Source: Desulfobacteraceae bacterium UBA2771
GTDB taxonomy: Bacteria > Desulfobacterota > Desulfobacteria > Desulfobacterales > Desulfosarcinaceae
DNA length: 22,051 nucleotides
Direction: 5' to 3'
NCBI GenBank assembly: GCA_002352605.1
Contig: DEIP01000028.1
Location: forward strand, 24,071 to 46,121
In this document: in pieces, positions 7,044-13,978 of the stretch
Numbering within the stretch: position 1 is the first letter of the stretch
Layout: each line of letters opens with the position of its first letter
Position numbers and translations under genes: made by a program
Notes under the pieces: model-generated
The model's input: only the letters and a program-made list of their open reading frames with translations
What the model was told of the DNA's origin: nothing
The model's database searches: none

Positions 7044-7391
7044 ATGGAAACCATCAAGAACATCGAAAGAGAACAGATTCGCATGGATCTGCCCCACTTC
7101 ACGGCGGGCGACACCGTCACCGTTCATGTGAAGATCCGCGAAGGCAACAAGGAACGTATTCAGGCCTTCCAGGGTGTGGTTATCAGCAAGAAAAAAGGGT
7201 TGGCCAACGCCACCTTCACCGTCCGTAAAGTCTCTTACGGCGTGGGGGTGGAAAGAGTCTTCCCCACCAATTCGCCCATTATCGACCGGGTGGAAGTGGT
7301 CTCCCGCGGTCGGGTGCGGCGGGCCAAGATCTACTACCTGCGTAAGCTGCGCGGCAAGGCTGCCAGGATACGGGAGAAGCGATTCAACTAA
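7044..7391 (+). CDS. rplS: 50S ribosomal protein L19
   Basis: This is a standard 115-residue L19, located at the 30S-50S interface. Family blocks are visible in order: FTAGDTVTVHVKI, EGNKERIQAFQGVVI, TFTVRKVSYGVGVERVFP, and the basic tail VRRAKIYYLRKLRGKAARI. I chose ATG 7044, preceded by CAGGGAG at 6 bp; the frame is open upstream to 6729 but that part is a shadow of the methyltransferase gene and the repeat. The next gene, rnhB, begins at the base after the stop codon. Confidence 0.97.
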   Translation: METIKNIEREQIRMDLPHFTAGDTVTVHVKIREGNKERIQAFQGVVISKKKGLANATFTVRKVSYGVGVERVFPTNSPIIDRVEVVSRGRVRRAKIYYLRKLRGKAARIREKRFN

Positions 7392-8072
7392 ATGGGTTCA
7401 GACCTCTGGGTATTTGAAAAAAAGGCCCGCGATATGGGGCACCGGATCATCGCAGGAATCGATGAGGCCGGCCGGGGTCCCCTGGCCGGTCCCGTCGTTT
7501 CTGCTGCGGTGATCCTGCCCGAGGGTGTCGACCTTCCCGGGATCGACGATTCCAAGCGGCTGACGCCAGCCCGGCGCAACCGCCTTTACGACCGGTTATA
7601 TGCCGTTGCCGGCGCCATCGGCATCGGGGTGGTGGATACGGCCGAGATCGACCGCGTCAATATCCTACAGGCCACTTTACGTTCCATGGTCATGGCGGTG
7701 GCCAATCTACACCCCCGGCCGAACCATCTGCTCATCGACGGCATTTTCACCATCGCTTCGGATCTTTCCCAAGAAGCCATTAAAAAAGGGGATTCGCTGA
7801 GCATCTCCATTGCCGCCGCCTCCGTCGTGGCCAAGGTCACCCGGGATCGGATCATGGCCCAGGTGGACACCCTGTTCCCCGAGTACGGATTTGGCCGACA
7901 CAAGGGCTATCCCACCAAAAATCACCGGGCGGCCATTATACGCCATGGATGCAGCCCCATCCACCGCCGGACCTTCAAGGGGGTTCGGGAGGTTGTGAAG
8001 GCAGGCGATATATGCTCAATCGGCAACAACAATTCGGAAAAAAGAGCGAACGGCTCGCCGCGGAATTTCTAA
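7392..8072 (+). CDS. rnhB: Ribonuclease HII
   Basis: RNase HII cuts RNA in RNA-DNA hybrids and starts removal of single misincorporated ribonucleotides. The 226-residue protein has the diagnostic GIDEAGRGPLAGPVV motif (22-36), with metal-binding Asp24 and Glu25 and the type 2-specific GRG. It also has LIDG with Asp116, the SISIAAASVVAKVTRD segment (137-152) and FGRHKGYPTKNH (167-178). The start directly abuts the rplS stop codon. The last 20 residues overlap the yraN-type gene by 61 bp and look unconserved, so the C-terminal tail may be a recent extension. Confidence 0.95.
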   Translation: MGSDLWVFEKKARDMGHRIIAGIDEAGRGPLAGPVVSAAVILPEGVDLPGIDDSKRLTPARRNRLYDRLYAVAGAIGIGVVDTAEIDRVNILQATLRSMVMAVANLHPRPNHLLIDGIFTIASDLSQEAIKKGDSLSISIAAASVVAKVTRDRIMAQVDTLFPEYGFGRHKGYPTKNHRAAIIRHGCSPIHRRTFKGVREVVKAGDICSIGNNNSEKRANGSPRNF

Positions 8073-8383
8073 AGCGGACGGGCTACCGCATTATCGAAAC
8101 CAACTATCGGTCCAAAGTCGGTGAGATCGATATCATTGCCAGGGAGAAGGGCACCATCGTTTTTGTGGAGGTGAAGGCGCGGTCGTCCAGCCGGTTCGGC
8201 AGCCCCAAGGGGGCCGTCACCCCTGCCAAGCAGCGCAAAATCTCCATGGCCGCCCTGGACTACCTGAAACGCTCCGGGCAGGCCGATGCCAGTGCCCGGT
8301 TCGACGTGGTGGCCATCGACACCGCAGCTGGAAAAATAGACATCGAGGTCGTCAAAAATGCCTTTGCCCTTGCCTACGGATGA
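8012..8383 (+). CDS. yraN: YraN/UPF0102 family nuclease-fold protein
   Basis: This 123-residue protein matches the UPF0102 (YraN) family, which has a PD-(D/E)xK endonuclease-like fold. The core is GEIDIIAREKGTIVFVEVK (37-55), giving candidate metal ligands Glu38, Asp40, Glu53 and Lys55, preceded by a Y-R-I-I-E-T-N-Y-R segment. The cellular role is poorly defined in the literature I know; a part in DNA processing has been suggested. I chose ATG 8012, preceded by GAAGGCAGG, because the frame further upstream is a shadow of rnhB. It overlaps rsmI by 26 bp. The rnhB-yraN-rsmI neighbourhood is common in bacteria. Confidence 0.9.
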   Translation: MLNRQQQFGKKSERLAAEFLKRTGYRIIETNYRSKVGEIDIIAREKGTIVFVEVKARSSSRFGSPKGAVTPAKQRKISMAALDYLKRSGQADASARFDVVAIDTAAGKIDIEVVKNAFALAYG

Positions 8384-9260
8384 CCGGGAAACGATCCGCT
8401 GCCCCAGCGGTCTCTATGTGGTGGCCACGCCCATCGGCAACCTGGACGACATTACCCTGCGCGCCGTCAAGACCCTGGACGGGGTGGATCTGATCGCCGC
8501 CGAGGATACCCGCCATACCACCCGGTTGCTGTCCCACTACCGTATACGCACGCCCTTGATCTCCTGCCATGAGCACAATGAATCCCAGCGGTCCCCGCAA
8601 CTGATCGACAAGATCAGTTCCGGCGCGGCCGTGGCCCTGGTCTCCGACGCCGGTACGCCATCGGTATCCGATCCCGGCTACCGGCTGGTGCGTGCAGCCC
8701 TGGAACACGGCCTGGAGGTATTTCCCATCCCCGGGGTGTCGGCGACAATTACGGCGCTGTGTGTATCGGGACTGCCAACCGATGCCTTCGTGTTTCTGGG
8801 ATTTGCCCCCAGGAAAACGGGCAAGCGGCGGGAACTGCTGGAATCATTGGTCGCCGAATCCCGGACCCTGATTTTTTATGAATCCCCCCGGCGGGTGGCG
8901 GCCTTTTTGGAAGAGATCCACGCGGTGATGGGGAACCGGCCGGCCGTTCTGGCCCGCGAGATGACCAAACTACATGAGGAGTTCATCCGCGGCAGCCTTT
9001 CCGAAATCCAGGCCATGCTGGCTGATCGCCTCGCGGTCAAGGGTGAATGCACCCTGCTGGTGGATGGCCTAAGGGAGACGGATTCAATCTGCGATGCCGA
9101 CCTGGCCGAAGCCCTTTGCCATGCCCTGGCCCAACCCGGTGCCCGTGTTTCCAGCCTTTCCAAGGCCTTGGCCCGGCAATACCGCCTGCCTCGAAAAAAA
9201 GTTTACGAGATGGCCCTGAACGTTCAAAACGAAGCCGGCAAGACCCCAACATCCCGATGA
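8358..9260 (+). CDS. rsmI: 16S rRNA (cytidine1402-2'-O)-methyltransferase RsmI
   Basis: RsmI methylates the 2'-OH of C1402 in the decoding centre of 16S rRNA. The 300-residue protein begins with LYVVATPIGNLDDITLRA (about 18-35), then AAEDTRHTTRLLSHY, LVSDAGTPSVSDPGYRLV and the PIPGVSA loop. These are the SAM-binding signatures of this tetrapyrrole-methylase-fold family. FYESPRRV and LAREMTKLHEE follow, as expected. GAGG lies 8 bp before the ATG, which is inside the 3' end of the yraN-type gene. The stop codon shares an ATGA overlap with the phosphopantetheinyl transferase start. Confidence 0.96.
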   Translation: MPLPLPTDDRETIRCPSGLYVVATPIGNLDDITLRAVKTLDGVDLIAAEDTRHTTRLLSHYRIRTPLISCHEHNESQRSPQLIDKISSGAAVALVSDAGTPSVSDPGYRLVRAALEHGLEVFPIPGVSATITALCVSGLPTDAFVFLGFAPRKTGKRRELLESLVAESRTLIFYESPRRVAAFLEEIHAVMGNRPAVLAREMTKLHEEFIRGSLSEIQAMLADRLAVKGECTLLVDGLRETDSICDADLAEALCHALAQPGARVSSLSKALARQYRLPRKKVYEMALNVQNEAGKTPTSR

Positions 9261-9838
9261 CGGCAACCCCACCCATCCTCTATCCCGTGATTCTGCCGGT
9301 TCCGCAAGTCGACCGGCATCTGAAAGGCCGAGACAAGGTTGAGACCCTGAGTCGTCTTGCCCGGTTGGCCCTGACGAAATCTTGTGGGCGAAGTGGTCTT
9401 CGCCTGGACAGCTGGCCCAAGAACGATAAAGGCGTGCCCCTGCCGGTAAACGGCGTTCACTGGTCGCTGAGCCATAAATCGGATGTCGTCGGCGCTGTGG
9501 CAGCCCCGCTGCCAGTAGGCATTGATCTGGAGACGATTCGCCCGGTAAGCGACGCCCTGCTGGCCAAAATTGCCGATGATGACGAGTGGCATTTGATCGA
9601 CGGGGATCGGCAGCGAAACTTTTTTCGCTTGTGGACCGCCAAGGAGGCGGTACTCAAGGCCGTGGGAAGGGGCATCGCCGGCCTGTCCCGCTGCCGGATG
9701 GTAAGGGTCGTCGACGATACCTGCCTGATCGTGACTTACGAAGAGACTCGCTGGTCGGTCGTCCACTTCTGGTTCGACGGACACGTCGCCGCCCTGACCC
9801 CCCATCACTTCGATGTTTCTTGGACCTTGATGGCGTAG
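9257..9838 (+). CDS. 4'-phosphopantetheinyl transferase (Sfp-like)
   Basis: This 193-residue protein looks like a 4'-phosphopantetheinyl transferase, which loads the CoA-derived arm onto carrier proteins of fatty acid, polyketide or peptide synthesis. Evidence is the VHWSLSHKSD motif (67-76), GIDLE (88-92) and the WTAKEAVLKAVG helix (126-137), giving predicted magnesium ligands Asp90, Glu92 and Glu130. Its size is at the lower end for Sfp-type enzymes. The frame is open upstream to 9047 but only as a shadow of rsmI; ATG 9257 forms a 4-bp ATGA overlap with the rsmI stop, implying coupling. No carrier protein or synthase gene is in view, so the partner is unknown. Confidence 0.88.
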   Translation: MTATPPILYPVILPVPQVDRHLKGRDKVETLSRLARLALTKSCGRSGLRLDSWPKNDKGVPLPVNGVHWSLSHKSDVVGAVAAPLPVGIDLETIRPVSDALLAKIADDDEWHLIDGDRQRNFFRLWTAKEAVLKAVGRGIAGLSRCRMVRVVDDTCLIVTYEETRWSVVHFWFDGHVAALTPHHFDVSWTLMA

Positions 9839-9853
9839 GTCCGGCGGCTCTCC

Positions 9854-9896
9854 CGGCCGGTTTCGGCCGTAACGCATTGTGGGATGCGGCTTTTTC
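9854..9896 (+). terminator. Possible terminator region after the phosphopantetheinyl transferase gene
   Basis: A 6-bp GC hairpin (CGGCCG, loop GTTT, CGGCCG; 9854-9869) is followed by a second small stem (CGCAT, loop of 6, ATGCG; 9873-9888), then GGCTTTTTC. The second stem plus T-run looks like a weak intrinsic terminator closing the long housekeeping operon before hisE. The stems are short, so readthrough into hisE is possible. Confidence 0.35.
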
Positions 9897-9914
9897 TGTT
9901 AAGAGGAGCCGAAA

Positions 9915-9959
9915 GTGAATACGAATCTCAGATGTCGGAAGGAATACCCCGCTCGATGA
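9915..9959 (+). CDS. Possible 14-codon minicistron upstream of hisE
   Basis: GAGGAG sits 6 bp before a GTG at 9915, a much better ribosome binding site than any in front of the hisE ATG. The GTG opens a 14-codon frame (MNTNLRCRKEYPAR) whose TGA overlaps the hisE ATG as ATGA. This geometry suggests translational coupling, with ribosomes loading at the minicistron and restarting on hisE. There is no run of histidine codons, so it is not a classical his attenuator peptide. It could also be chance. Confidence 0.35.
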   Translation: MNTNLRCRKEYPAR

Positions 9960-10219
9960 AATCATTTGAAGCCCTGTTTGCCGAACTCAAGGACAAGGCG
10001 GCGCGCAAGGATTCCCGGTCGGGAACGGTCAGGCAATTGGAAAAAGGGATTCACGCCATTGGCAAGAAAGTGATTGAGGAGGCCTGCGAGGTGTGGATGG
10101 CCGCTGAACACGAAGGCCGTGAATGTACCGCCGAGGAAATTTCCCAACTGCTCTACCATGTCCAGGTGATGATGATCGCCTGCGACCTGGAGTTGGCGGA
10201 TGTTTACCGCCACCTGTAG
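9956..10219 (+). CDS. hisE: Phosphoribosyl-ATP pyrophosphatase HisE
   Basis: HisE hydrolyses phosphoribosyl-ATP to phosphoribosyl-AMP in the second step of histidine biosynthesis. The 87-residue, all-alpha MazG-like protein contains HAIGKKVIEEACEVWMAAEHEG (positions 33-54), with metal-binding glutamates at 41, 42 and 45, and AEEISQLLYHVQVMM (59-73). From memory this wording is closer to short HisE proteins of Actinobacteria than to the usual proteobacterial form; that is inference. ATG 9956 gives the family length; in-frame ATGs at 9932 and 9884 would add unrelated residues. Directly downstream only the first 17 codons of hisG remain. Confidence 0.9.
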   Translation: MKSFEALFAELKDKAARKDSRSGTVRQLEKGIHAIGKKVIEEACEVWMAAEHEGRECTAEEISQLLYHVQVMMIACDLELADVYRHL

Positions 10220-10248
10220 TGCCCATCCACAAAAGGAACCTTACCCAT

Positions 10249-10302
10249 ATGCTCAAAATCGCCCTGCCCAACAAGGGATCCCTCTCCGAAGACGCCGTTT
10301 AG
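10249..10302 (+). pseudogene. hisG: Truncated hisG remnant (ATP phosphoribosyltransferase N-terminus)
   Basis: An ATG preceded by AAAAGGAACC opens a frame reading MLKIALPNKGSLSEDAV and then stops at TAG (10300-10302). This is the conserved N-terminus of HisG (typically LRIAVPNKGSLSE in that group), the enzyme of the first step of histidine synthesis, which is normally near 210 or 290 residues. None of the three frames in the following 110 bp continues convincingly as HisG before the DUF255 gene begins. I read it as the stump of a hisG deleted or cut away beside hisE. The recognisable start and ribosome binding site suggest the loss is fairly recent. Confidence 0.75.
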
Positions 10303-10411
10303 CTGAAAAAACAGAATCGGTTTTTATTTTATCACCGTTGACAGCGGCGCGCAAACCGGCCCGTCCTCGGGATATCCGTCAATGGCTGTGACTGGAGAAA
10401 GAGGTGGTACG

Positions 10412-12607
10412 ATGACCCTAGAAAATCAAATTCGAAAAATGGTCCAACGGCGTGGCGATGCCTATCGCCCCCGAACCCGACACCTCGACGATCAGGGCCG
10501 GGCCATCTACACCAACCGGCTGTTTCTCGAATCCAGTCCCTACCTGCTCCAGCATGCCCATAATCCCGTGGACTGGTACCCCTGGGGGGATGAGGCCTTC
10601 GATGCCGCGCGGCGACTGGATCGGCCGGCGCTGCTCTCGGTGGGCTACGCCACCTGCCACTGGTGCCATGTCATGGAGGAAGAGTCCTTCGAAGACGAAG
10701 AGATTGCCCGCTATATCAACGACAACTACATTGCCGTCAAAGTGGATCGCGAGGAGCGGCCCGACGTGGATGCCATTTACATGAGTGCCGTCCAGGCCAT
10801 TACCGGCCGGGGCGGGTGGCCCATGACGGTGTGGCTGACCCCGAAGCGGGAACCCTTTTACGGGGGTACCTATTTTCCGGCACGGGACGGCGACCGGGGC
10901 TCATCGGTGGGATTGCTTACCCTCTTGCATAAGATCCGCGAGAGTTACGACGGCAAGCGGGAAATGGTTTCCCAGTCTGCCGGCGAACTCTCCCGGGCAG
11001 TGCGTCAAATGCTGACACCGGCTGCCGCCGGCCGCCTGCCCGGGGAAGGCGTGTCGGACCGTGTCGTCTCATCCAGCAAGACCCGCTTCGATCCGGTGTA
11101 TGGCGGGATCGCCGGGGCCCCCAAGTTTCCCAGCTCTCTGCCGCTTCGATTGCTGCTGCGGCGCCATCGATGCACCAATGACCCGGACGTTCTGAACATG
11201 GCAGCCCTGACCCTGGAGAAGATGGCCGCCGGCGGCATGAACGATCAGGTGGGCGGCGGTTTTCACCGCTACTCCACCGACGCGCAGTGGCTGGTTCCCC
11301 ACTTTGAAAAAATGCTTTACGACAATGCGCTGCTGGTGCCGGCCTACATCGAGGGGTGGCAGGCCACGGGGAACCTGCGATTCAGGCGGGTGGCCATTAA
11401 AACCCTGGATTATGTGGTTCGCGAGATGACCTCGCCGGACGGGGCCTTTTTTTCTGCCACCGATGCGGACAGCCTGACGCCGTCCGGACACCGGGAGGAG
11501 GGCTGGTATTTCACCTGGACAATAGAGGAACTCAACGATGTCCTCGGGGCCGATGATGCCCGGATTGCCGCGGCTGTGTACGGTGTCGAAACGGGTGGTA
11601 ACTTCGAAGGAAGGAGTGTTTTGTTCCTGTCGAGGGAACTTAACAACGTGGCCGGTGAATTGGGTCTGTCCATGGTGCAGCTGGCATCGGACGTGGATCG
11701 AATCAATGCGGCGCTTTATGCTCGGCGTCAAACGCGTCCGGCGCCCTTGCGGGACGACAAAATTCTTGCCGCCTGGAACGGCTTGATGATCTCCGCATTT
11801 GCCCGTGCCGGGTTTGCCTTGGATGATTCGGCCTACCTCGAACGGGCCGGCCGGGCAGCGGATTTTATCCTGAACCGGATGGTTGTCGACGGCAGGCTCA
11901 AGCGAAGTTTCAAAGACGGTGCTGCCGGGGGAAACGGGTTTCTCGATGACCACGCCTTTTTCATCGCCGCATTGCTGGATCTGTTTGAAACAACAACCGA
12001 CCTGCACTGGCTGGCGCGTGCCGTCGAATTGGACCGGACCCTGGCCGACCGGTTTGGTGACTCTGAAAACGGAGGCTTTTTCATGACTGCAGCCGATCAC
12101 GAGGTGCTTATCGCTCGCGAGAAGCCGGCCCTTGACGGCGCCATTCCCTCGGGAAACGCTGTGGCCCTGATGAACCTGTTGAGATTGAACGCCTTGACCC
12201 CGGATCCATCCTATTTGAAACGGGCGGAGAGGGGGTTGGCCGCTTTTTCCGCCATTATGGAAGCCAACCCGTCTGCTTTCGGCGAGATGCTCATGGTCCT
12301 GGATGACTTTTTGCACCTGCCCCCTCAGGTGATCCTCGTCACCCCGGTAGGCGGTGATGCCGCCGCAATGACGGATCGGTTGCGTTCCGCCTTTCTACCC
12401 GGCAGCCTGGTGATGGTCGTCACCGAATCACGTGCCGTGCAATTGTCCCGGGGATTCCCCCTGTTCAGGGGAAAAACCGCTGCCGGCGGCAAGGCAACCG
12501 CCTATGTGTGTCGAAACGGTGCCTGCCGGCTTCCGGTGACCACCGCGGATGCGATGATGAAACAATTGACGATTACGAAAAAAGCCGTACAAAATTGGAC
12601 TGACTAG
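10412..12607 (+). CDS. DUF255 / YyaL-type thioredoxin-fold protein (spermatogenesis-associated protein 20 family)
   Basis: This 731-residue protein has the family's two-part structure. An N-terminal thioredoxin-like domain opens with SSPYLLQHAHNPVDWYPWG (about 41-59), has a CHWC redox motif (Cys82 and Cys85) in the sentence CHWCHVMEEESFEDE, and continues with GRGGWPMTVWLTP. A long alpha/alpha-barrel glycosidase-like region follows (about 200-640; GGFHRYSTDAQWLVPHFEKMLYDNA and AAWNGLMISAFARAG). The family is widespread and conserved but its substrate is unknown; a redox or sugar-processing role is speculative. I chose ATG 10412, preceded by AGAGGTGG; an in-frame ATG at 10382 lacks this. It lies just after the hisG stump. 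Its last codons contain a copy of the repeat arm. Confidence 0.92.
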   Translation: MTLENQIRKMVQRRGDAYRPRTRHLDDQGRAIYTNRLFLESSPYLLQHAHNPVDWYPWGDEAFDAARRLDRPALLSVGYATCHWCHVMEEESFEDEEIARYINDNYIAVKVDREERPDVDAIYMSAVQAITGRGGWPMTVWLTPKREPFYGGTYFPARDGDRGSSVGLLTLLHKIRESYDGKREMVSQSAGELSRAVRQMLTPAAAGRLPGEGVSDRVVSSSKTRFDPVYGGIAGAPKFPSSLPLRLLLRRHRCTNDPDVLNMAALTLEKMAAGGMNDQVGGGFHRYSTDAQWLVPHFEKMLYDNALLVPAYIEGWQATGNLRFRRVAIKTLDYVVREMTSPDGAFFSATDADSLTPSGHREEGWYFTWTIEELNDVLGADDARIAAAVYGVETGGNFEGRSVLFLSRELNNVAGELGLSMVQLASDVDRINAALYARRQTRPAPLRDDKILAAWNGLMISAFARAGFALDDSAYLERAGRAADFILNRMVVDGRLKRSFKDGAAGGNGFLDDHAFFIAALLDLFETTTDLHWLARAVELDRTLADRFGDSENGGFFMTAADHEVLIAREKPALDGAIPSGNAVALMNLLRLNALTPDPSYLKRAERGLAAFSAIMEANPSAFGEMLMVLDDFLHLPPQVILVTPVGGDAAAMTDRLRSAFLPGSLVMVVTESRAVQLSRGFPLFRGKTAAGGKATAYVCRNGACRLPVTTADAMMKQLTITKKAVQNWTD
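12568..12587 (+). repeat. Possible solo copy of the inverted-repeat arm
   Basis: GACGATTACGAAAAAAGCCG matches the left arm of the element at 6858-6878 with two substitutions and one single-base deletion; the first ten bases are identical. It forms part of the last codons of the DUF255 gene. A possible decayed partner, GGACTTTTCG, lies at 12643-12652. It could be a degenerate element end or coincidence. Confidence 0.4.
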
Positions 12608-12709
12608 GTGTTCATCGGTCGGTGCTTTAAGAATCGGTCGATGGACTTTTCGCCTGGCTCTCCGATCCGGTCAACCATGGTCCACTACCGGAGCCTGTGA
12701 ACTTATTCT

Positions 12710-13783
12710 TTATCTCCCCAAAGCCGCCGCCAGGGCGTCCATAAACTTGTGGTTGGCCTTGTGCAGGGGCAGGTGCGCCAACGACCGAAGGGTTACCCAG
12801 CGATGGCCTTTAGCGCTTTTTAAACGCACCCGGCCGGCCACATGCCGGCACAGATAGACATCGCCGGTGAGCCTGAAATGGGTATAGGCATGTCGGATCC
12901 GGGTCAGCCGTCGGTCCACCGCGATCGTCAGGCCGGTTTCTGTTGCCATCATCTCTGCAAAGCCCTTCCAATCCCCTTGTTCGCCGTCGGTCGGGACTGC
13001 CGGAAACTCCCACAATCCGCCTAACAATCCCTCCATTGGTCTTTGAACCGCCAGCATTTTTCCCTTTTTTAAGATTACACCGATAGAGAGATGTCGATGG
13101 GGCGCTTTTCTGGATGCATCGCGCTTTGGAAAGTCCGCCGTCGTGTGATGTCGGTTTGCCAGACACAGGACGGAAAGGGGGCAGGCGCCGCAAGCGGGTT
13201 TTTTTGGACGGCAGATCAGCGCACCCAGTTCCATGACGGCCTGGTTAAAGTCTGCCGGATGCTTCGGGCAGATAAGACCCGTGGCCGGGGCCTTAAAAAT
13301 CTTGTGGGCGCCGTTGCGATTAACAGGGGAGTCTATCTCCATCAACCGTGAGAGTACCCGTTTAACGTTGCCGTCGACCACCGCAAGTACCCGGCCGAAG
13401 GCGATGCTCAGGACGGCGGCGGCGATGTAGTCACCCACGCCGGGAAGGGACTGGAACACCGCCGGATTGTCGGGTACCTGTCCGTTAAACCGGGAATCCA
13501 CGATGCCGGCTGCGCGATGCAGATTGCGGGCCCGGGCGTAGTATCCCAGCCCCTCCCACAGTTTGAGCACCGATTGAATATCGGCATCGGCCAGATGCCC
13601 CGGCGTCGGAAAACGATCGATAAAACGCTGGTAATAGGGGATGGCGGTGGCCACCCGGGTCTGCTGAAGCATTACTTCCGAGACCCATATGGCGTAGGGA
13701 TCCGATGTTTCCCGCCAGGGCAGGCGGCGGTGATGGGTCGCGTACCAGCCCAGCAGTCTCTTGCGAAAGATTTCCGGTTCCAT
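12710..13783 (-). CDS. mutY: Adenine DNA glycosylase MutY
   Basis: MutY removes adenine mispaired with 8-oxoguanine. The 357-residue protein has the helix-hairpin-helix glycosylase domain, with catalytic Glu36 (SEVMLQQT), LPGVGDYIAAAV (113-124) and catalytic Asp137 (VDGNVKRVLSR). The iron-sulfur loop is Cys191-X6-Cys198-X2-Cys201-X5-Cys207. The C-terminal part (about 225-357, from HLSIGVILKKGKML) is the NUDIX-like domain that recognises 8-oxoguanine. I give ATG 13783; a TTG at 13792 is in frame and sits close to AGGA, so the start may be three codons earlier. The gene converges with the DUF255 gene across 102 bp that contain no clear terminator, and is divergent from the HEAT-receiver gene. 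Confidence 0.95.
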   Translation of the reverse strand: MEPEIFRKRLLGWYATHHRRLPWRETSDPYAIWVSEVMLQQTRVATAIPYYQRFIDRFPTPGHLADADIQSVLKLWEGLGYYARARNLHRAAGIVDSRFNGQVPDNPAVFQSLPGVGDYIAAAVLSIAFGRVLAVVDGNVKRVLSRLMEIDSPVNRNGAHKIFKAPATGLICPKHPADFNQAVMELGALICRPKKPACGACPLSVLCLANRHHTTADFPKRDASRKAPHRHLSIGVILKKGKMLAVQRPMEGLLGGLWEFPAVPTDGEQGDWKGFAEMMATETGLTIAVDRRLTRIRHAYTHFRLTGDVYLCRHVAGRVRLKSAKGHRWVTLRSLAHLPLHKANHKFMDALAAALGR

Positions 13784-13978
13784 GGGGCACAATAATCCTG
13801 TTTCGTTATGATCAGGGGCGCATGTAACATATTTTAACCGGTCCAGCCAGTTATTGGTTAAAGTATGGGGAAAATGCGGCGATAGGGTTTTTGTCCGCGT
13901 TACTGCAGAAGCACCAGAATTTTTGATAGCGACAGCGATTGTGCAAATGGATTTGCGTTCAGAAAGGATGGATTGCGT

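Noticed and set aside
10303..10391. Possible extension of HisG in another frame (PRPRDI-like wording)
   Set aside because: A few residues look similar to a HisG segment but spacing and flanks do not fit; likely chance.
10249..10411. Readthrough of the hisG TAG by pyrrolysine insertion, or a programmed frameshift
   Set aside because: The in-frame continuation meets a further stop within 50 bases and no frame beyond the TAG looks like HisG, so a deletion remnant is simpler.
11069..12316. A 415-codon open frame on the minus strand inside the DUF255 gene
   Set aside because: Antisense shadow of a well-supported gene, with no recognisable domain or ribosome binding site.
12608..12709. Terminator between the convergent DUF255 and mutY genes
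   Set aside because: No stem with a T-run is visible; only the possible decayed repeat arm is noted.
13793..13978. Promoters in the divergent mutY / HEAT-receiver gap
   Set aside because: No pair of boxes with acceptable spacing and match was found by eye, and no sigma-54 GG-GC pattern.
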